Below, one piece after another: positions 7,651 through 15,557 of a stretch of DNA of 24,531 bases. Within the stretch, counting starts at the first letter, position 1. Each line of letters opens with the position of its first letter. The stretch comes from a virus. The stretch spans positions 1 through 24,531 of IMG/VR virus record IMGVR_UViG_3300048030_000040. The stretch is one strand, 5' to 3'. A model generated the notes under the pieces. It did not search any database and was not told the DNA's origin. It was given only the letters and a program-made list of their open reading frames with translations. Both the position numbers and the translations under genes were made by a program.

Positions 7651-8646
7651 ATGGCAAAAGAAGAAGACCAAATCGCTCGTATTGCAGCAAAGCAATTAAC
7701 AGGCGAGGCTCCAAAAGAGCAAAGCGCACCCGCTGAAAACGCAACCCCACAAGAGCAAGCTGCCCAAGTCGCTTCACCACAGACTGAAGGTGATAAATCG
7801 CAAGAGGCGGCTGTTATGTATAAGGTTAAGATGGGTGACAAAGAGCGAAATCTTACACCTCAACAAATCACAAGCACATTTGAGCGTTACCGAGACTTAA
7901 ACCACAAGCAAGCACAGATGAAACCTGTTATGGACTTAGCTGAAAAGATGATGTCGGCTGGTAATATTGATGGTGGCACGGCTGCAAAGCTTATGGAAGC
8001 TTCTATGCAAGCTTACACAAAGAATGCACAGATGGGTCGAGCAACTCAAAACCCTCAAGCTGGAACTGCACAGCCACAGCAACCATCGCCTAACGCGCAA
8101 CAGCCCAACTTAGATACTGAGTTTAAAAAGTATGAAGACGATAATGCTATTTCCCTTCCCCCTGGATATAGGGAAGCGGCTGCACGTCTAAATTCTATGG
8201 AACAGCGTTTGGGTCAGGGTATGCAAATGCTCAATCAAATGACACAGCGTATGGGCCAACAGGCACAGCAAGGCGTTCAGTCTTCACAGCAAGCCCAAGG
8301 GGATAGAATGGCGGCTGTTGAGCAAAGCATTCGTAACAACCTAGACCGCGCACAACAAGCGGCTGGTTTACCAGACGATGCAGTACAAGACTTCCAAGCC
8401 TATGCTGGTGAACGTGGTTATACCGCTGAAGATTTTGCAGATAGTAATTTGACTATGAAGGTAGTTCAAGACTTTTCAAATCAGCGAAACACACCAGAGT
8501 TTCAAAGGCTAAAGGACATGTCTTCACGTCGCCAAGCCTTTTTACAAACTCAATCAGGTAGCCCAGCTTCCGAGGCGGCAAGGCCAACTGGTGATGATAC
8601 GATGGCGCGGATGGCTGCAAAAGCATTATCCAATAGAAATCCATAA
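7651..8646 (+). CDS. Capsid scaffolding protein
   Basis: 331 residues, RBS AAGGAAA. Gln/Ala/Met-rich, highly charged and predicted helical, with long disordered stretches (Q-rich at about 130-155 and 195-225), which is the typical look of podovirus scaffolds such as T7 gp9. It lies immediately before the major capsid gene, the standard place. A motif near the N-terminus (D6-Q-I-A-R-I-A-A-K-Q-L16) recurs near the C-terminus (D316-T-M-A-R-M-A-A-K-A-L326). In T7-like scaffolds the C-terminal helix contacts the capsid. Function assigned from composition plus location, not from a clear family motif. Confidence 0.8.
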   Translation: MAKEEDQIARIAAKQLTGEAPKEQSAPAENATPQEQAAQVASPQTEGDKSQEAAVMYKVKMGDKERNLTPQQITSTFERYRDLNHKQAQMKPVMDLAEKMMSAGNIDGGTAAKLMEASMQAYTKNAQMGRATQNPQAGTAQPQQPSPNAQQPNLDTEFKKYEDDNAISLPPGYREAAARLNSMEQRLGQGMQMLNQMTQRMGQQAQQGVQSSQQAQGDRMAAVEQSIRNNLDRAQQAAGLPDDAVQDFQAYAGERGYTAEDFADSNLTMKVVQDFSNQRNTPEFQRLKDMSSRRQAFLQTQSGSPASEAARPTGDDTMARMAAKALSNRNP

Positions 8647-8665
8647 ATAAGGGACGACACGCGAC
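8641..8665 (+). promoter_or_regulatory. Candidate phage promoter, copy B (capsid)
   Basis: GGGACGACAC at 8651-8660 preceded by CCATAAATAA, directly after the scaffold stop codon. Shared with copies at 6427, 10019, 15502 and 21690. It would give a separate major capsid transcript closed by the terminator at 9991. The GGG is also the 5' end of the leader stem. As I remember it, the cyanophage Syn5 promoter also centres on ATTGGG followed by AC, a loose resemblance only. Confidence 0.5.
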
Positions 8666-8766
8666 TTAATTTTCCACATATTAGTACATGAACAGACGCT
8701 ACGGCTTCACTTGTTCTATAATGGGAAATTGGAAGGTCGCGTGTTTTCCGCGCCAACTAACGTCCC
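8651..8766 (+). promoter_or_regulatory. Long folded leader upstream of the capsid gene
   Basis: Nested complementary arms lie in this non-coding gap: GGGACG 8651-8656 with CGTCCC 8761-8766; ACACGCGAC 8657-8665 with GTCGCGTGT 8736-8744 (9 perfect pairs); AATTTTCC 8668-8675 with GGGAAATT 8723-8730 (8 pairs, one G-U); and a small inner GAACA 8690-8694 with TGTTC 8712-8716. The first two arms are contiguous on the 5' side. The capsid RBS and ATG (8802) lie outside, 35 bases downstream. It may stabilise the capsid mRNA or be a processing site. Confidence 0.6.
8717..8722 (+). promoter_or_regulatory. TATAAT box, possible host sigma-70 -10 element
   Basis: A perfect TATAAT lies in the capsid leader. 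A good TTGACA-like -35 is not seen at 16-18 bp upstream and there is no extended -10 TGn directly before it. It may be part of the leader fold rather than a promoter. Confidence 0.2.
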
Positions 8767-8801
8767 CCGAAAATTTTAACCTATCGAAAGGAGACTAGCA
8801 G

Positions 8802-9968
8802 ATGGCTGGTATTCAAGGACTTCGGGGTACAGGTCAGTTTAATACAGACTTTCGCCCGAAAAACTACCGCGAGCTTTTTACGCTCTTGGAACCAAACGGC
8901 AATGCGCCTTTGAACGGACTGTTAGCAATGACAGGTTCAGAGGCAACAGACGATCCTGAGTTCAAGAACTTTAGGGACGAATTGCCTGACAGAAAGCTGA
9001 CAGTAAACGGGGCAGTAGCTTCGACTTCTACTACAGCTATTACAGTAGACGCTGGTAACGACAACTTGTTTGCGGTTGCTGGTTCTATTGTTGTAAACGC
9101 AACCACAGGCGAGGTAATGCGTTGTACAGCGGATGCGACAGCAACAGCTTTAACTGTTGAAAGAAACATCGGCGGTACATCACACCAGATTGCTGATAAT
9201 GCAGAATTGTTCATAGCTGGTACAGCATATGAAGAAGGCGCGGCATCACCAACAGGAGTGAGTTTTGACGCGACGGTAGCTGAAAATTTTACACAAATTT
9301 TTCGTACCGCATTTACCGTGACCGAAACTTTGAGAGCCACAAATCTAAGGACTGGCGACAAAGAAGACGAAATGGCAACCAAAGCCTTAAAAATGCACAT
9401 GATGGATATTGAGAGAGCAATGTTCTTCGGTAAGAAGAACGAAAGCAACGGCTCAACATCACAGCCACGCCGTTTCACTGGCGGGTTGATCAATACTTTG
9501 TCAAACGTGATTGACCGTTCAACGGCTTCAAGCACAATGACAGAGGATCAATTTGATCGTGCATTGATCGAAGACATTTTTGCATTCGGTTCCAAGCAAA
9601 AAATTATGTTCTGCGGAGCAAAAGTTGCTGGACACTTGCAGAAATTCGGTAAGGACAGATGGACTCCACATGTGATCGAAGACACCTATGGCGTAAGCTT
9701 GACAGGTTATGAGACATTTGCGGGTACATTAGCCGTACATCTACACCCACAATTCCGTATGGTTCCTGGTATGGAAAATGCGGCGGTCATTATTGACTTC
9801 CCGTATATGAAGTACCGCTATATGGAAGGGCGTGATACGCAGCTTCTACGTGATAGACAAGCTGCCGATCTTGATGCAGTTAAGCACGAGTACCTAACGG
9901 AATGCGGCTTAGAATTGCTTCAAGACAAGGTTCACACCTACATCAAAAATTGGGATTTGGTTGCATAA
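8802..9968 (+). CDS. Major capsid protein (HK97 fold, SU10-like)
   Basis: 388 residues with a strong RBS (GAAAGGAGA). Residues about 65-150 form a beta-rich insertion with the T-T-A-I-T-V-D and L-T-V-E-R-N-I-G-G-T pattern seen in many phage capsid proteins. About 160-240 has F-T-Q-I-F-R-T-A-F-T-V-T-E-T then M-D-I-E-R-A-M-F-F-G and R-R-F-T-G-G-L, and about 300-385 has a P-domain-like end; together these resemble the SU10 major capsid family. It stands after scaffold, has its own promoter-like motif and leader, and is followed by a terminator, as expected for the most abundant virion protein. Confidence 0.9.
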   Translation: MAGIQGLRGTGQFNTDFRPKNYRELFTLLEPNGNAPLNGLLAMTGSEATDDPEFKNFRDELPDRKLTVNGAVASTSTTAITVDAGNDNLFAVAGSIVVNATTGEVMRCTADATATALTVERNIGGTSHQIADNAELFIAGTAYEEGAASPTGVSFDATVAENFTQIFRTAFTVTETLRATNLRTGDKEDEMATKALKMHMMDIERAMFFGKKNESNGSTSQPRRFTGGLINTLSNVIDRSTASSTMTEDQFDRALIEDIFAFGSKQKIMFCGAKVAGHLQKFGKDRWTPHVIEDTYGVSLTGYETFAGTLAVHLHPQFRMVPGMENAAVIIDFPYMKYRYMEGRDTQLLRDRQAADLDAVKHEYLTECGLELLQDKVHTYIKNWDLVA

Positions 9969-9990
9969 CCTTTATCACAGTTTGATTGAT

Positions 9991-10017
9991 AGGGCGGCTT
10001 CGGTCGCCCTTTCTTAT
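9991..10017 (+). terminator. Intrinsic terminator after the capsid gene
   Basis: AGGGCGGC, loop TTCG, GTCGCCCT (9991-10010) form an 8-bp stem with one G-U pair and a UUCG tetraloop, followed by TTTCTTATT. It lies 22 bp after the capsid stop, at the same place as the T7 terminator after gene 10, and is followed immediately by promoter motif copy C. Confidence 0.9.
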
Positions 10018-10027
10018 TGGGACGACT
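10010..10027 (+). promoter_or_regulatory. Candidate phage promoter, copy C
   Basis: GGGACGAC at 10019-10026, preceded by TTTCTTATT and directly abutting the capsid terminator. It would restart transcription for the genes from 10081 onwards. Unlike the other copies, no obvious 5' hairpin follows. The rest of the gap (10028-10080) is AT-rich and holds the RBS TAGGAG of the next gene. Confidence 0.5.
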
Positions 10028-10080
10028 AAGGGGTGAAAAATCAGCATAAATAATAGGTAGGTAAATTTAGGAGTAACCTT

Positions 10081-10419
10081 ATGACTAAAAAACGTGCGCG
10101 AGATAATAATGGTCGTCTTATTGGTGACGATCCTTCAACTCCCAATGTTAATGAAGCTTGGGTAAGTGAAGAAAACCCAAAGAAGAAAGCAAAGCAAAAG
10201 AAAGCACCCACACTAGAAGCGTCTAGTCCATTTTCCATGTATGTTTCGTCTGATGAAGAAGCGTCTGTCTTTGATCTTAGGATTGGTGATAGTCGAGTTC
10301 GTGGTGCGTGGGATGGTAGCCGCACACATGTTTGGTGGAAAGTTCCTAATGACCTTGTAAACTCTATGGCTAAACACCATCATGTTTGGTCAGGTCGCAT
10401 TATCAAGGCTGACGATTAA
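10081..10419 (+). CDS. Small head/neck-region protein, 112 residues
   Basis: RBS TAGGAG. The N-terminus is Lys/Arg-rich with N-G-R-L-I-G-D-D-P-S-T-P-N-V-N-E-A-W at residues about 10-27, a peptide I recall from small phage proteins near the capsid gene. A Lys-rich linker (31-43) follows, then a compact C-terminal domain (about 48-110) with three Trp (W77, W85, W86). Ends in a TAATG overlap with the adaptor gene. Could be a head-decoration or connector protein; function not recognised. Confidence 0.7.
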   Translation: MTKKRARDNNGRLIGDDPSTPNVNEAWVSEENPKKKAKQKKAPTLEASSPFSMYVSSDEEASVFDLRIGDSRVRGAWDGSRTHVWWKVPNDLVNSMAKHHHVWSGRIIKADD

Positions 10420-10919
10420 TGGGATATTCAGCGACTACGGAAAATTCAACAACGTCTGACACTTCCGTTGTGCAAACCAGTACATCTAGCGCAACACCAG
10501 AAAGCATTGTTAAGCCGTTTGCGGCTGGTTCAAAAGAGAACACCCCCCTTGAAGACTTGGTAAGATCGGCTCTTACTAGGGCTGGTAACTTCTCACCTTC
10601 CCGTATTGACGGTGAAGTGATGATGATGATGATTGAATTGGCGAACCGTATCGTTGAAGAAATAAGACGAAACCCTTATTGGACGGGTGGCGACATTGAC
10701 TACTACAATGATCCTACAGAGTGCCGCCCTATTCCAGACATGATAATGATTGATGGTTTGACCGCACATTATTTGATCCAACAGGGATCAGATAAGGCAA
10801 TGGTTTTTCTACAAATGTATCAAGCAAACTTAACGGATACTTTGCATAACCGTACTCATGGGAACAAAGGGTATACGGTTAATATCAAAGATGGTGGGTC
10901 GAACAAACGGTATAAATAA
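10419..10919 (+). CDS. Tail tube / head-tail adaptor protein (T7 gp11-like)
   Basis: 166 residues, TAATG-coupled at both ends. A Ser/Thr-rich N-terminus (1-40) is followed by a helical core: L-V-R-S-A-L at about 46, E-L-A-N-R-I-V-E-E-I-R-R-N-P-Y-W at about 72-87, then L-T-A-H-Y-L-I-Q-Q-G-S-D-K-A at about 113-126. Size, helical character and place between capsid and nozzle-like genes fit the gatekeeper/adaptor slot (T7 gp11, 196 residues). The assignment rests mainly on synteny and secondary-structure impression. Confidence 0.7.
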   Translation: MGYSATTENSTTSDTSVVQTSTSSATPESIVKPFAAGSKENTPLEDLVRSALTRAGNFSPSRIDGEVMMMMIELANRIVEEIRRNPYWTGGDIDYYNDPTECRPIPDMIMIDGLTAHYLIQQGSDKAMVFLQMYQANLTDTLHNRTHGNKGYTVNIKDGGSNKRYK

Positions 10920-12439
10920 TGGCAAGACTAGCTTACGCACCAATCGCTATAAAATCTCAGGCCACGACCTATTACGGGTTTCGTGGCATTGACCGTTCTC
11001 GTGACATTACAGCGATGGAAACCCAAAAGGATCAAAACTTTTTCAACCTTGAAAATTGTTTTGTGGACTATCGTGGTCAGTTAATACGAGATCCTAAGTT
11101 CTTTTTACATACTGGATCTAATCGGTTTCCAGTAAAAGCCCTTCGGTTCTACAACAGGGAAGGTGTTTGTTACGCAGAGGAAGACGCTGCAAATACTCAC
11201 TTAGCCTCAGATCGTGGTGATAGGGTGGAGTCGGCATACGCTAAAGATGCAATAATCACTATGACTAACTTTAAAGGTAAGGTGCATATTTTCTGTAAAG
11301 ATCACAGAATGTATCGTTATGATGGGTTTCAATTTGATACAGCAACAGCTTCTATCAAACCTTCCTTTGGAGTTCCTATTCAAAGAAGACTTGCTATATC
11401 TGGATTTAAAGATAGGCCAACGGTAGTTGAGTTTAGCAGAGTTGATAATCCCGACATCTTTCTAGAAGAAGAAGCTATTACTGAAGAAGTAACCCGTGCT
11501 TCATTTATCGACATTTCCAATCTTATTGGGACAGCGGATGAAATCACAGGGCTTGGAGCATTCGAGGCAAACCGACTAGCGGTTTTCACAAAAGACCAAA
11601 CGCTCGTTTACATCATCGACCCAGACTTTGAGCAATGGCAGCTAGACAGCCGTGCTAACCTTCGTATTGGTTGTATCAGCCACAACTCAATTGTGAATGC
11701 TGGCTCTGACCTTTTGTTCTGTTCACGTCGCGGTATTCACTCAATCATGCGATCAGAGCAAAACGGTATTACTATCGCGGAAGCTTCTCTCTCTGATGAA
11801 GTCGAGCCGCTATATCAAGAACTTGTAAAGACGACGCCAGATCCAAGAATGATCAGCGCGGTCTATGATCCCGACACACAAACCTATCATGTTTTCTTTC
11901 CGCGTCCTGGGGGTACTCAGACCAAGAGACTATCTATGAATTTCCGTTCTGGATATGAAATGGTCAACTTCCAATTAGGCGACACACTCTTACCGCGTTG
12001 CGGTGCATTCCTTGGTGGTCGTTTAATGTTTGGCACAGCGGATGGAGTTTATGAAGCAACGGACAGGGTGATTACTCAAGACACTGGCCTTGCTGATCTA
12101 AGACGCTCACCAATGGTTGCGGAAACTCCTGTCTTATGGCTGGGCGATTTTCTCAACAGTAAGCGTACACACTCAGTAATTATTCAAGCAACAGGAAGAG
12201 GTCGGTTTTTTATCGACGCTGTTGATGATGAAGAGCGTATGATGTCTTCGTTAGAAATAAATCTTGATCGTCTTCCTGGTGATACGCATTGGGGTGATGC
12301 TCCTCTAAAATCCGACTACACCTTCCCATTTAACCACATCTTTCGCGGCGTCAGGCTTCGGTTCCGCACAGAAGAAAAGGACGTTGATACCGACGTAACG
12401 GTTATCAGTTTTGCGTTCTTAATGCACAAGGAGAAATAA
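10919..12439 (+). CDS. Tail hub / nozzle protein, beta-propeller-like
   Basis: 506 residues, start coupled through TAATG. Beta-rich throughout, with repeated blades such as V-H-I-F-C-K-D-H-R-M-Y-R-Y-D-G, L-A-V-F-T-K-D-Q-T-L-V-Y-I-I-D, and I-V-N-A-G-S-D-L-L-F-C-S-R-R-G-I-H-S-I. These blade patterns are typical of podovirus tail hub or nozzle proteins (P22 gp10 and T7 gp12 types). It is shorter than T7 gp12 (794 residues). No enzymatic motif. Gene order (after the adaptor) supports a distal tail tube role. Confidence 0.8.
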   Translation: MARLAYAPIAIKSQATTYYGFRGIDRSRDITAMETQKDQNFFNLENCFVDYRGQLIRDPKFFLHTGSNRFPVKALRFYNREGVCYAEEDAANTHLASDRGDRVESAYAKDAIITMTNFKGKVHIFCKDHRMYRYDGFQFDTATASIKPSFGVPIQRRLAISGFKDRPTVVEFSRVDNPDIFLEEEAITEEVTRASFIDISNLIGTADEITGLGAFEANRLAVFTKDQTLVYIIDPDFEQWQLDSRANLRIGCISHNSIVNAGSDLLFCSRRGIHSIMRSEQNGITIAEASLSDEVEPLYQELVKTTPDPRMISAVYDPDTQTYHVFFPRPGGTQTKRLSMNFRSGYEMVNFQLGDTLLPRCGAFLGGRLMFGTADGVYEATDRVITQDTGLADLRRSPMVAETPVLWLGDFLNSKRTHSVIIQATGRGRFFIDAVDDEERMMSSLEINLDRLPGDTHWGDAPLKSDYTFPFNHIFRGVRLRFRTEEKDVDTDVTVISFAFLMHKEK

Positions 12440-12442
12440 GGC

Positions 12443-14011
12443 ATGGCCCGTCTAAAAGTATTATACCCTGGAAACCATACGTCGAGTGGAAATATCGGCG
12501 CAGATGTTGAGAACATAGTTCGATACATAAACTCAAGTGAGCTTGGGGACCAAACACTAGCGGAACTTCTAAAGAAGTTATTTGACGGTGACGGTATTCT
12601 CAAGGCTCCTGTTGAGCTACGCAAAGATAACATTAATGGTTTAGAGTACCGCGTTGGTGAATACACTGAAGCTGAAGTTGGTTGGACACAACTGGCTACG
12701 GTTGCAGATATTAGAGGCGCAAGCGGTAGCGACGTGGGTACAATCGGTGCGCCATTGTTTTCATCACGTCAAGATATTGTGGTAAATGAAGCCGATAGTA
12801 ATGGTGCTATTCAGTACCCAACAGGCACAACTGTTTTCAATTACATCCACGAGGCGGCTGATGCTATTGTTGTTTACATAAATGGAGCATTAGAAACTTC
12901 TTCAAATGTTACAGCCGACAATGCTGCAAACACTATAACTCTAGCACAAGCCACACAAGCAAATGATCTGATAACTGTTTATAAAGTTCAGTCTGCTAAC
13001 GATAGTGGTTTCACTCGTGAAGACGTTGTTGCTGGTACATCCCAAGCGGTGTTTCCGTTCGTACACAATGAAGACCAAAAAGTTCTTGTGTATCGAAACG
13101 GTGTATTGCAGAGATCAGGCGGTACGAATGATTACACACAGCAACCCGCAAACTCGACTATAACATTTACTTCCGCTTTGACAGCGGGAGACTTAGTTAC
13201 CTTCATTATTGTGGAAGACACTTCACAGGTTCGTGTGTCAGGACTAATGACCGAAGATAAGTTTACGAACACAAACGGTCTTATACCCTTTAACAAGTTA
13301 GCAATTCAAGATGCTGATATACCTCGTGCAAAGGTTGAGGGTGTAACCGAGTTACTTGCAAACCGAGGTCGGGTATATGTAAGCCCATCCGAGCCATTGA
13401 ATGCAAATGCTGGGGACATGTGGGTTGATACGTCTGCCTCACCAAACGTTCTGAAATTTTATAACGGAACAGGTTGGTTGCTCACTTCGCCCGACACGGG
13501 CATCCCAGCTTTCGGAACAACAAACGCCTTACAGTTTCTTCGCGTAAACTCAACAGGTGGTGGTCTTGAATTTGCAGACGTTGACTTTACATCCCTAGTC
13601 CCAAAAACTTATATCGGCGCGGCTGATGGAGTTGCGGGTCTAGACGCTACTGGTAAACTTCCAATTGCCCAACTTCCCGATACGTTTGCAACTAGGAGTT
13701 TCTTCTTTCAGCAATCAGGCTCAATAACAAACGGAGACTACGTTATCACTCGTGCGTTTAAACAAAACGTTCGTATCGACGCTATGGCTGTTAAAAGTAC
13801 AAGCGGATCAGGAAACGTACAGTTAAAAATAAACGGGATAAATGCTGGTGACGTTGTTGCTGCATCCTCGACATTAACTGAGCAAAACTTATCTGCCTCA
13901 ATCGCAATCGACGCGGTGACAACTTCTAAGGAAATAGCGTTCACTGTTTCGTCTGCTAACAACATATCAGATATAGAAGTCACACTAGCGGCGGTAATCA
14001 CGAATGTTTGA
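12443..14011 (+). CDS. Modular tail fibre-like protein
   Basis: 522 residues, RBS AAGGAGA. Residues about 16-87 match the N-terminal domain of the protein at 7 (T-L-A-E-L-L-K-K-L-F-D core). Two tandem beta modules lie at about 125-182 and 203-258, each with F-x-(Y/F)-(I/V)-H, a V-(V/L)-V-Y-x-N-G-x-L hairpin and a T-I-T(F/L) then D-L-(I/V)-T strand. Then A-G-D-M-W-V-D-T and K-F-Y-N-G-T-G-W (about 318-345), and G-L-D-A-T-G-K-L-P-I-A-Q-L-P (about 398-412), both common in fibres. The last 110 residues form a beta-rich tip. Likely an adhesin or fibre attached through its shared N-terminus. Confidence 0.85.
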   Translation: MARLKVLYPGNHTSSGNIGADVENIVRYINSSELGDQTLAELLKKLFDGDGILKAPVELRKDNINGLEYRVGEYTEAEVGWTQLATVADIRGASGSDVGTIGAPLFSSRQDIVVNEADSNGAIQYPTGTTVFNYIHEAADAIVVYINGALETSSNVTADNAANTITLAQATQANDLITVYKVQSANDSGFTREDVVAGTSQAVFPFVHNEDQKVLVYRNGVLQRSGGTNDYTQQPANSTITFTSALTAGDLVTFIIVEDTSQVRVSGLMTEDKFTNTNGLIPFNKLAIQDADIPRAKVEGVTELLANRGRVYVSPSEPLNANAGDMWVDTSASPNVLKFYNGTGWLLTSPDTGIPAFGTTNALQFLRVNSTGGGLEFADVDFTSLVPKTYIGAADGVAGLDATGKLPIAQLPDTFATRSFFFQQSGSITNGDYVITRAFKQNVRIDAMAVKSTSGSGNVQLKINGINAGDVVAASSTLTEQNLSASIAIDAVTTSKEIAFTVSSANNISDIEVTLAAVITNV

Positions 14012-15497
14012 TAATTTAACATCTGAGCAAATGAAACGTATAGCCGCGTCCCTATCTGGAAAGGGACGCTTTGGAGACACTCAACTTGTCCATGTTAATG
14101 AAGAAGAAGTAAAACTCTTAGAAAAAATTGGTGCGGGAACAATCAATCCCGACACTGGATTAAAAGAGTTTTACGTTGCTGGTTATGACAACTGGACTGA
14201 CATGATTGACGGTGGTGGTCCTGGGCAATCTGGTAACACTTATGACAATGACAATGATCCAAATAACGAGGTCACGGGTATTGCCGCTGTCTCTAATTCT
14301 ATGGCTGGCGCATCCCACGCTAACAATGGCCTTAATGACAAAGACAGTAAGAATGACGACAAGGATTATACCTACGAGTCCTTTACTGATATGTTTGATG
14401 GCGGCGGCATAGGTATGAAGGGAGACACTTACGGTCATGGTGATTTCTCTAACTTAGATAAAAATGGTGATGGATATATCTCTAAAGCAGAAAGCGGAAA
14501 GGGTTTAAAAGGCGGCATTGATGGCGACAAGGACAGCCCGTTTACAACTGTTGCCAACGTCGTAGGAATGGTGGCTAGTCCTATTGCTTATGGTCTTGGA
14601 AAGGTGGCGGCAAATGCGCTTGATGATGGTGGGTTATTCTCTAAAAAAGCTGGTACTAAAACTAATACAACCAATCCCGCTGAAGAGTATAGGAAAAGGG
14701 CGCGGAAAAGAAACCGTGACAATGATACTGAAACGACTACGCAATCAACCTCAACTGGTGAGACTGATACAACTGGTGCAGAAGGTGAGGACGGGACTTA
14801 TTCGGAGATAAGTAATAACCTTACATATAAGGGTCCAAATTTTACATCATTACCAGAGCGTCGTAAGTTTATAGAATATGACTACACAGATGGAACGGGC
14901 AAGCCAGTTTCTTCTTATAACGGTACTGCCAAGCCTTTTTATGTGGCTACAGATCAACAGAGTGTTGATGCTTATGTAGTTGCTGAAACAGCGTCAAATG
15001 CAATCGACCAAATGGTTTCGCAATTAGACACAGAATTGCAAGACAAACTTGCGGGTTCTATATCCGTACAACTAACACCAGATAACAAACTTGCATTATA
15101 TGTCGGGGACGAAAATAGCGGCTACGTCGAGGCGGTCTATACTTCAGACGACACTGGTATGTCTACTGCTATGAAAGATGTAGCAAACATGCTGGCATAC
15201 GGCGAGGCAAGCGGAGATTTAAAAATTGATGCTGGGTATACGGGGCGAGTTCGTTCAGCACAAAGATTTAAGGGCTATGATGATAGTGTATTAAACACTG
15301 AGTACGCTCGCTTAAAGTCTGAGGGTGATAACTATGAAAAGGGTACGCCATTGTACTTGCTTTGGTTAGAGCGTCTTCAAGAATTAGAGGATGAAATCAA
15401 AAGGCGTGACGGTAATCCAGCGGCTAACACAGCCGAATATTCAGTAAATGGTGTCACACGGTCTATCGCAACAGCGGCGGCGGGAATGTTTGCATAA
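14004..15497 (+). CDS. Virion-associated protein with EF-hand loop and GDT-EFY module
   Basis: 497 residues, overlapping the fibre-like gene by 8 bp. Residues 24-57 (G-D-T-Q-L-V-H ... K-L-L-x-x-I-G-A-G-T-I-N-P-D-T-G-L-K-E-F-Y) are shared with the 88-residue protein at 15558. A motif T-D-M-(I/F)-D-G-G-G-x-G-x-x-G-(N/D)-T-Y occurs twice, at about 64-79 and 127-142. Residues D152 to E163 (DKNGDGYISKAE) form a perfect EF-hand/dockerin-type calcium loop. A hydrophobic section at about 180-205 could be a membrane-active helix; a Thr/Arg-rich linker and helical C-terminus follow. Function unknown; position suggests a virion component. Confidence 0.75.
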   Translation: MFDNLTSEQMKRIAASLSGKGRFGDTQLVHVNEEEVKLLEKIGAGTINPDTGLKEFYVAGYDNWTDMIDGGGPGQSGNTYDNDNDPNNEVTGIAAVSNSMAGASHANNGLNDKDSKNDDKDYTYESFTDMFDGGGIGMKGDTYGHGDFSNLDKNGDGYISKAESGKGLKGGIDGDKDSPFTTVANVVGMVASPIAYGLGKVAANALDDGGLFSKKAGTKTNTTNPAEEYRKRARKRNRDNDTETTTQSTSTGETDTTGAEGEDGTYSEISNNLTYKGPNFTSLPERRKFIEYDYTDGTGKPVSSYNGTAKPFYVATDQQSVDAYVVAETASNAIDQMVSQLDTELQDKLAGSISVQLTPDNKLALYVGDENSGYVEAVYTSDDTGMSTAMKDVANMLAYGEASGDLKIDAGYTGRVRSAQRFKGYDDSVLNTEYARLKSEGDNYEKGTPLYLLWLERLQELEDEIKRRDGNPAANTAEYSVNGVTRSIATAAAGMFA

Positions 15498-15518
15498 ATT
15501 CGGGACGACTGACCGTCT
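15490..15518 (+). promoter_or_regulatory. Candidate phage promoter, copy D, with 5' hairpin
   Basis: GGGACGAC at 15502-15509, preceded by TGCATAAATTC, just after a stop codon. If the RNA starts at GGG, GACG (15504-15507) can pair with CGTC (15514-15517) around a 6-base loop. The 60-bp gap ends with the RBS AAAGGAG before the ATG at 15558. The hairpin lacks a U-tract, so it is not a clear terminator. Confidence 0.5.
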
Positions 15519-15557
15519 AATAAAAGGTTAAAGTCACATAAACAAAGGAGTTAAAGT

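Noticed and set aside
8974-8980. GGGACGA within the capsid gene
   Set aside because: Inside a conserved coding section (F-R-D-E-L) with no gene boundary; treated as chance, though its AT-rich upstream base context is similar.
8864-9535. 223-residue minus-strand open frame across the capsid gene
   Set aside because: Shadow of the major capsid gene: Ser/Val-rich with no protein-like features, no ribosome site, and opposite to every other gene.
15106-15112. GGGACGA within the 497-residue gene
   Set aside because: Internal to a gene, not near a start codon, and not followed by a comparable hairpin.
15504-15517. Terminator after the 497-residue gene
   Set aside because: The 4-bp stem is too short and no U-tract follows; better explained as part of a transcript start.
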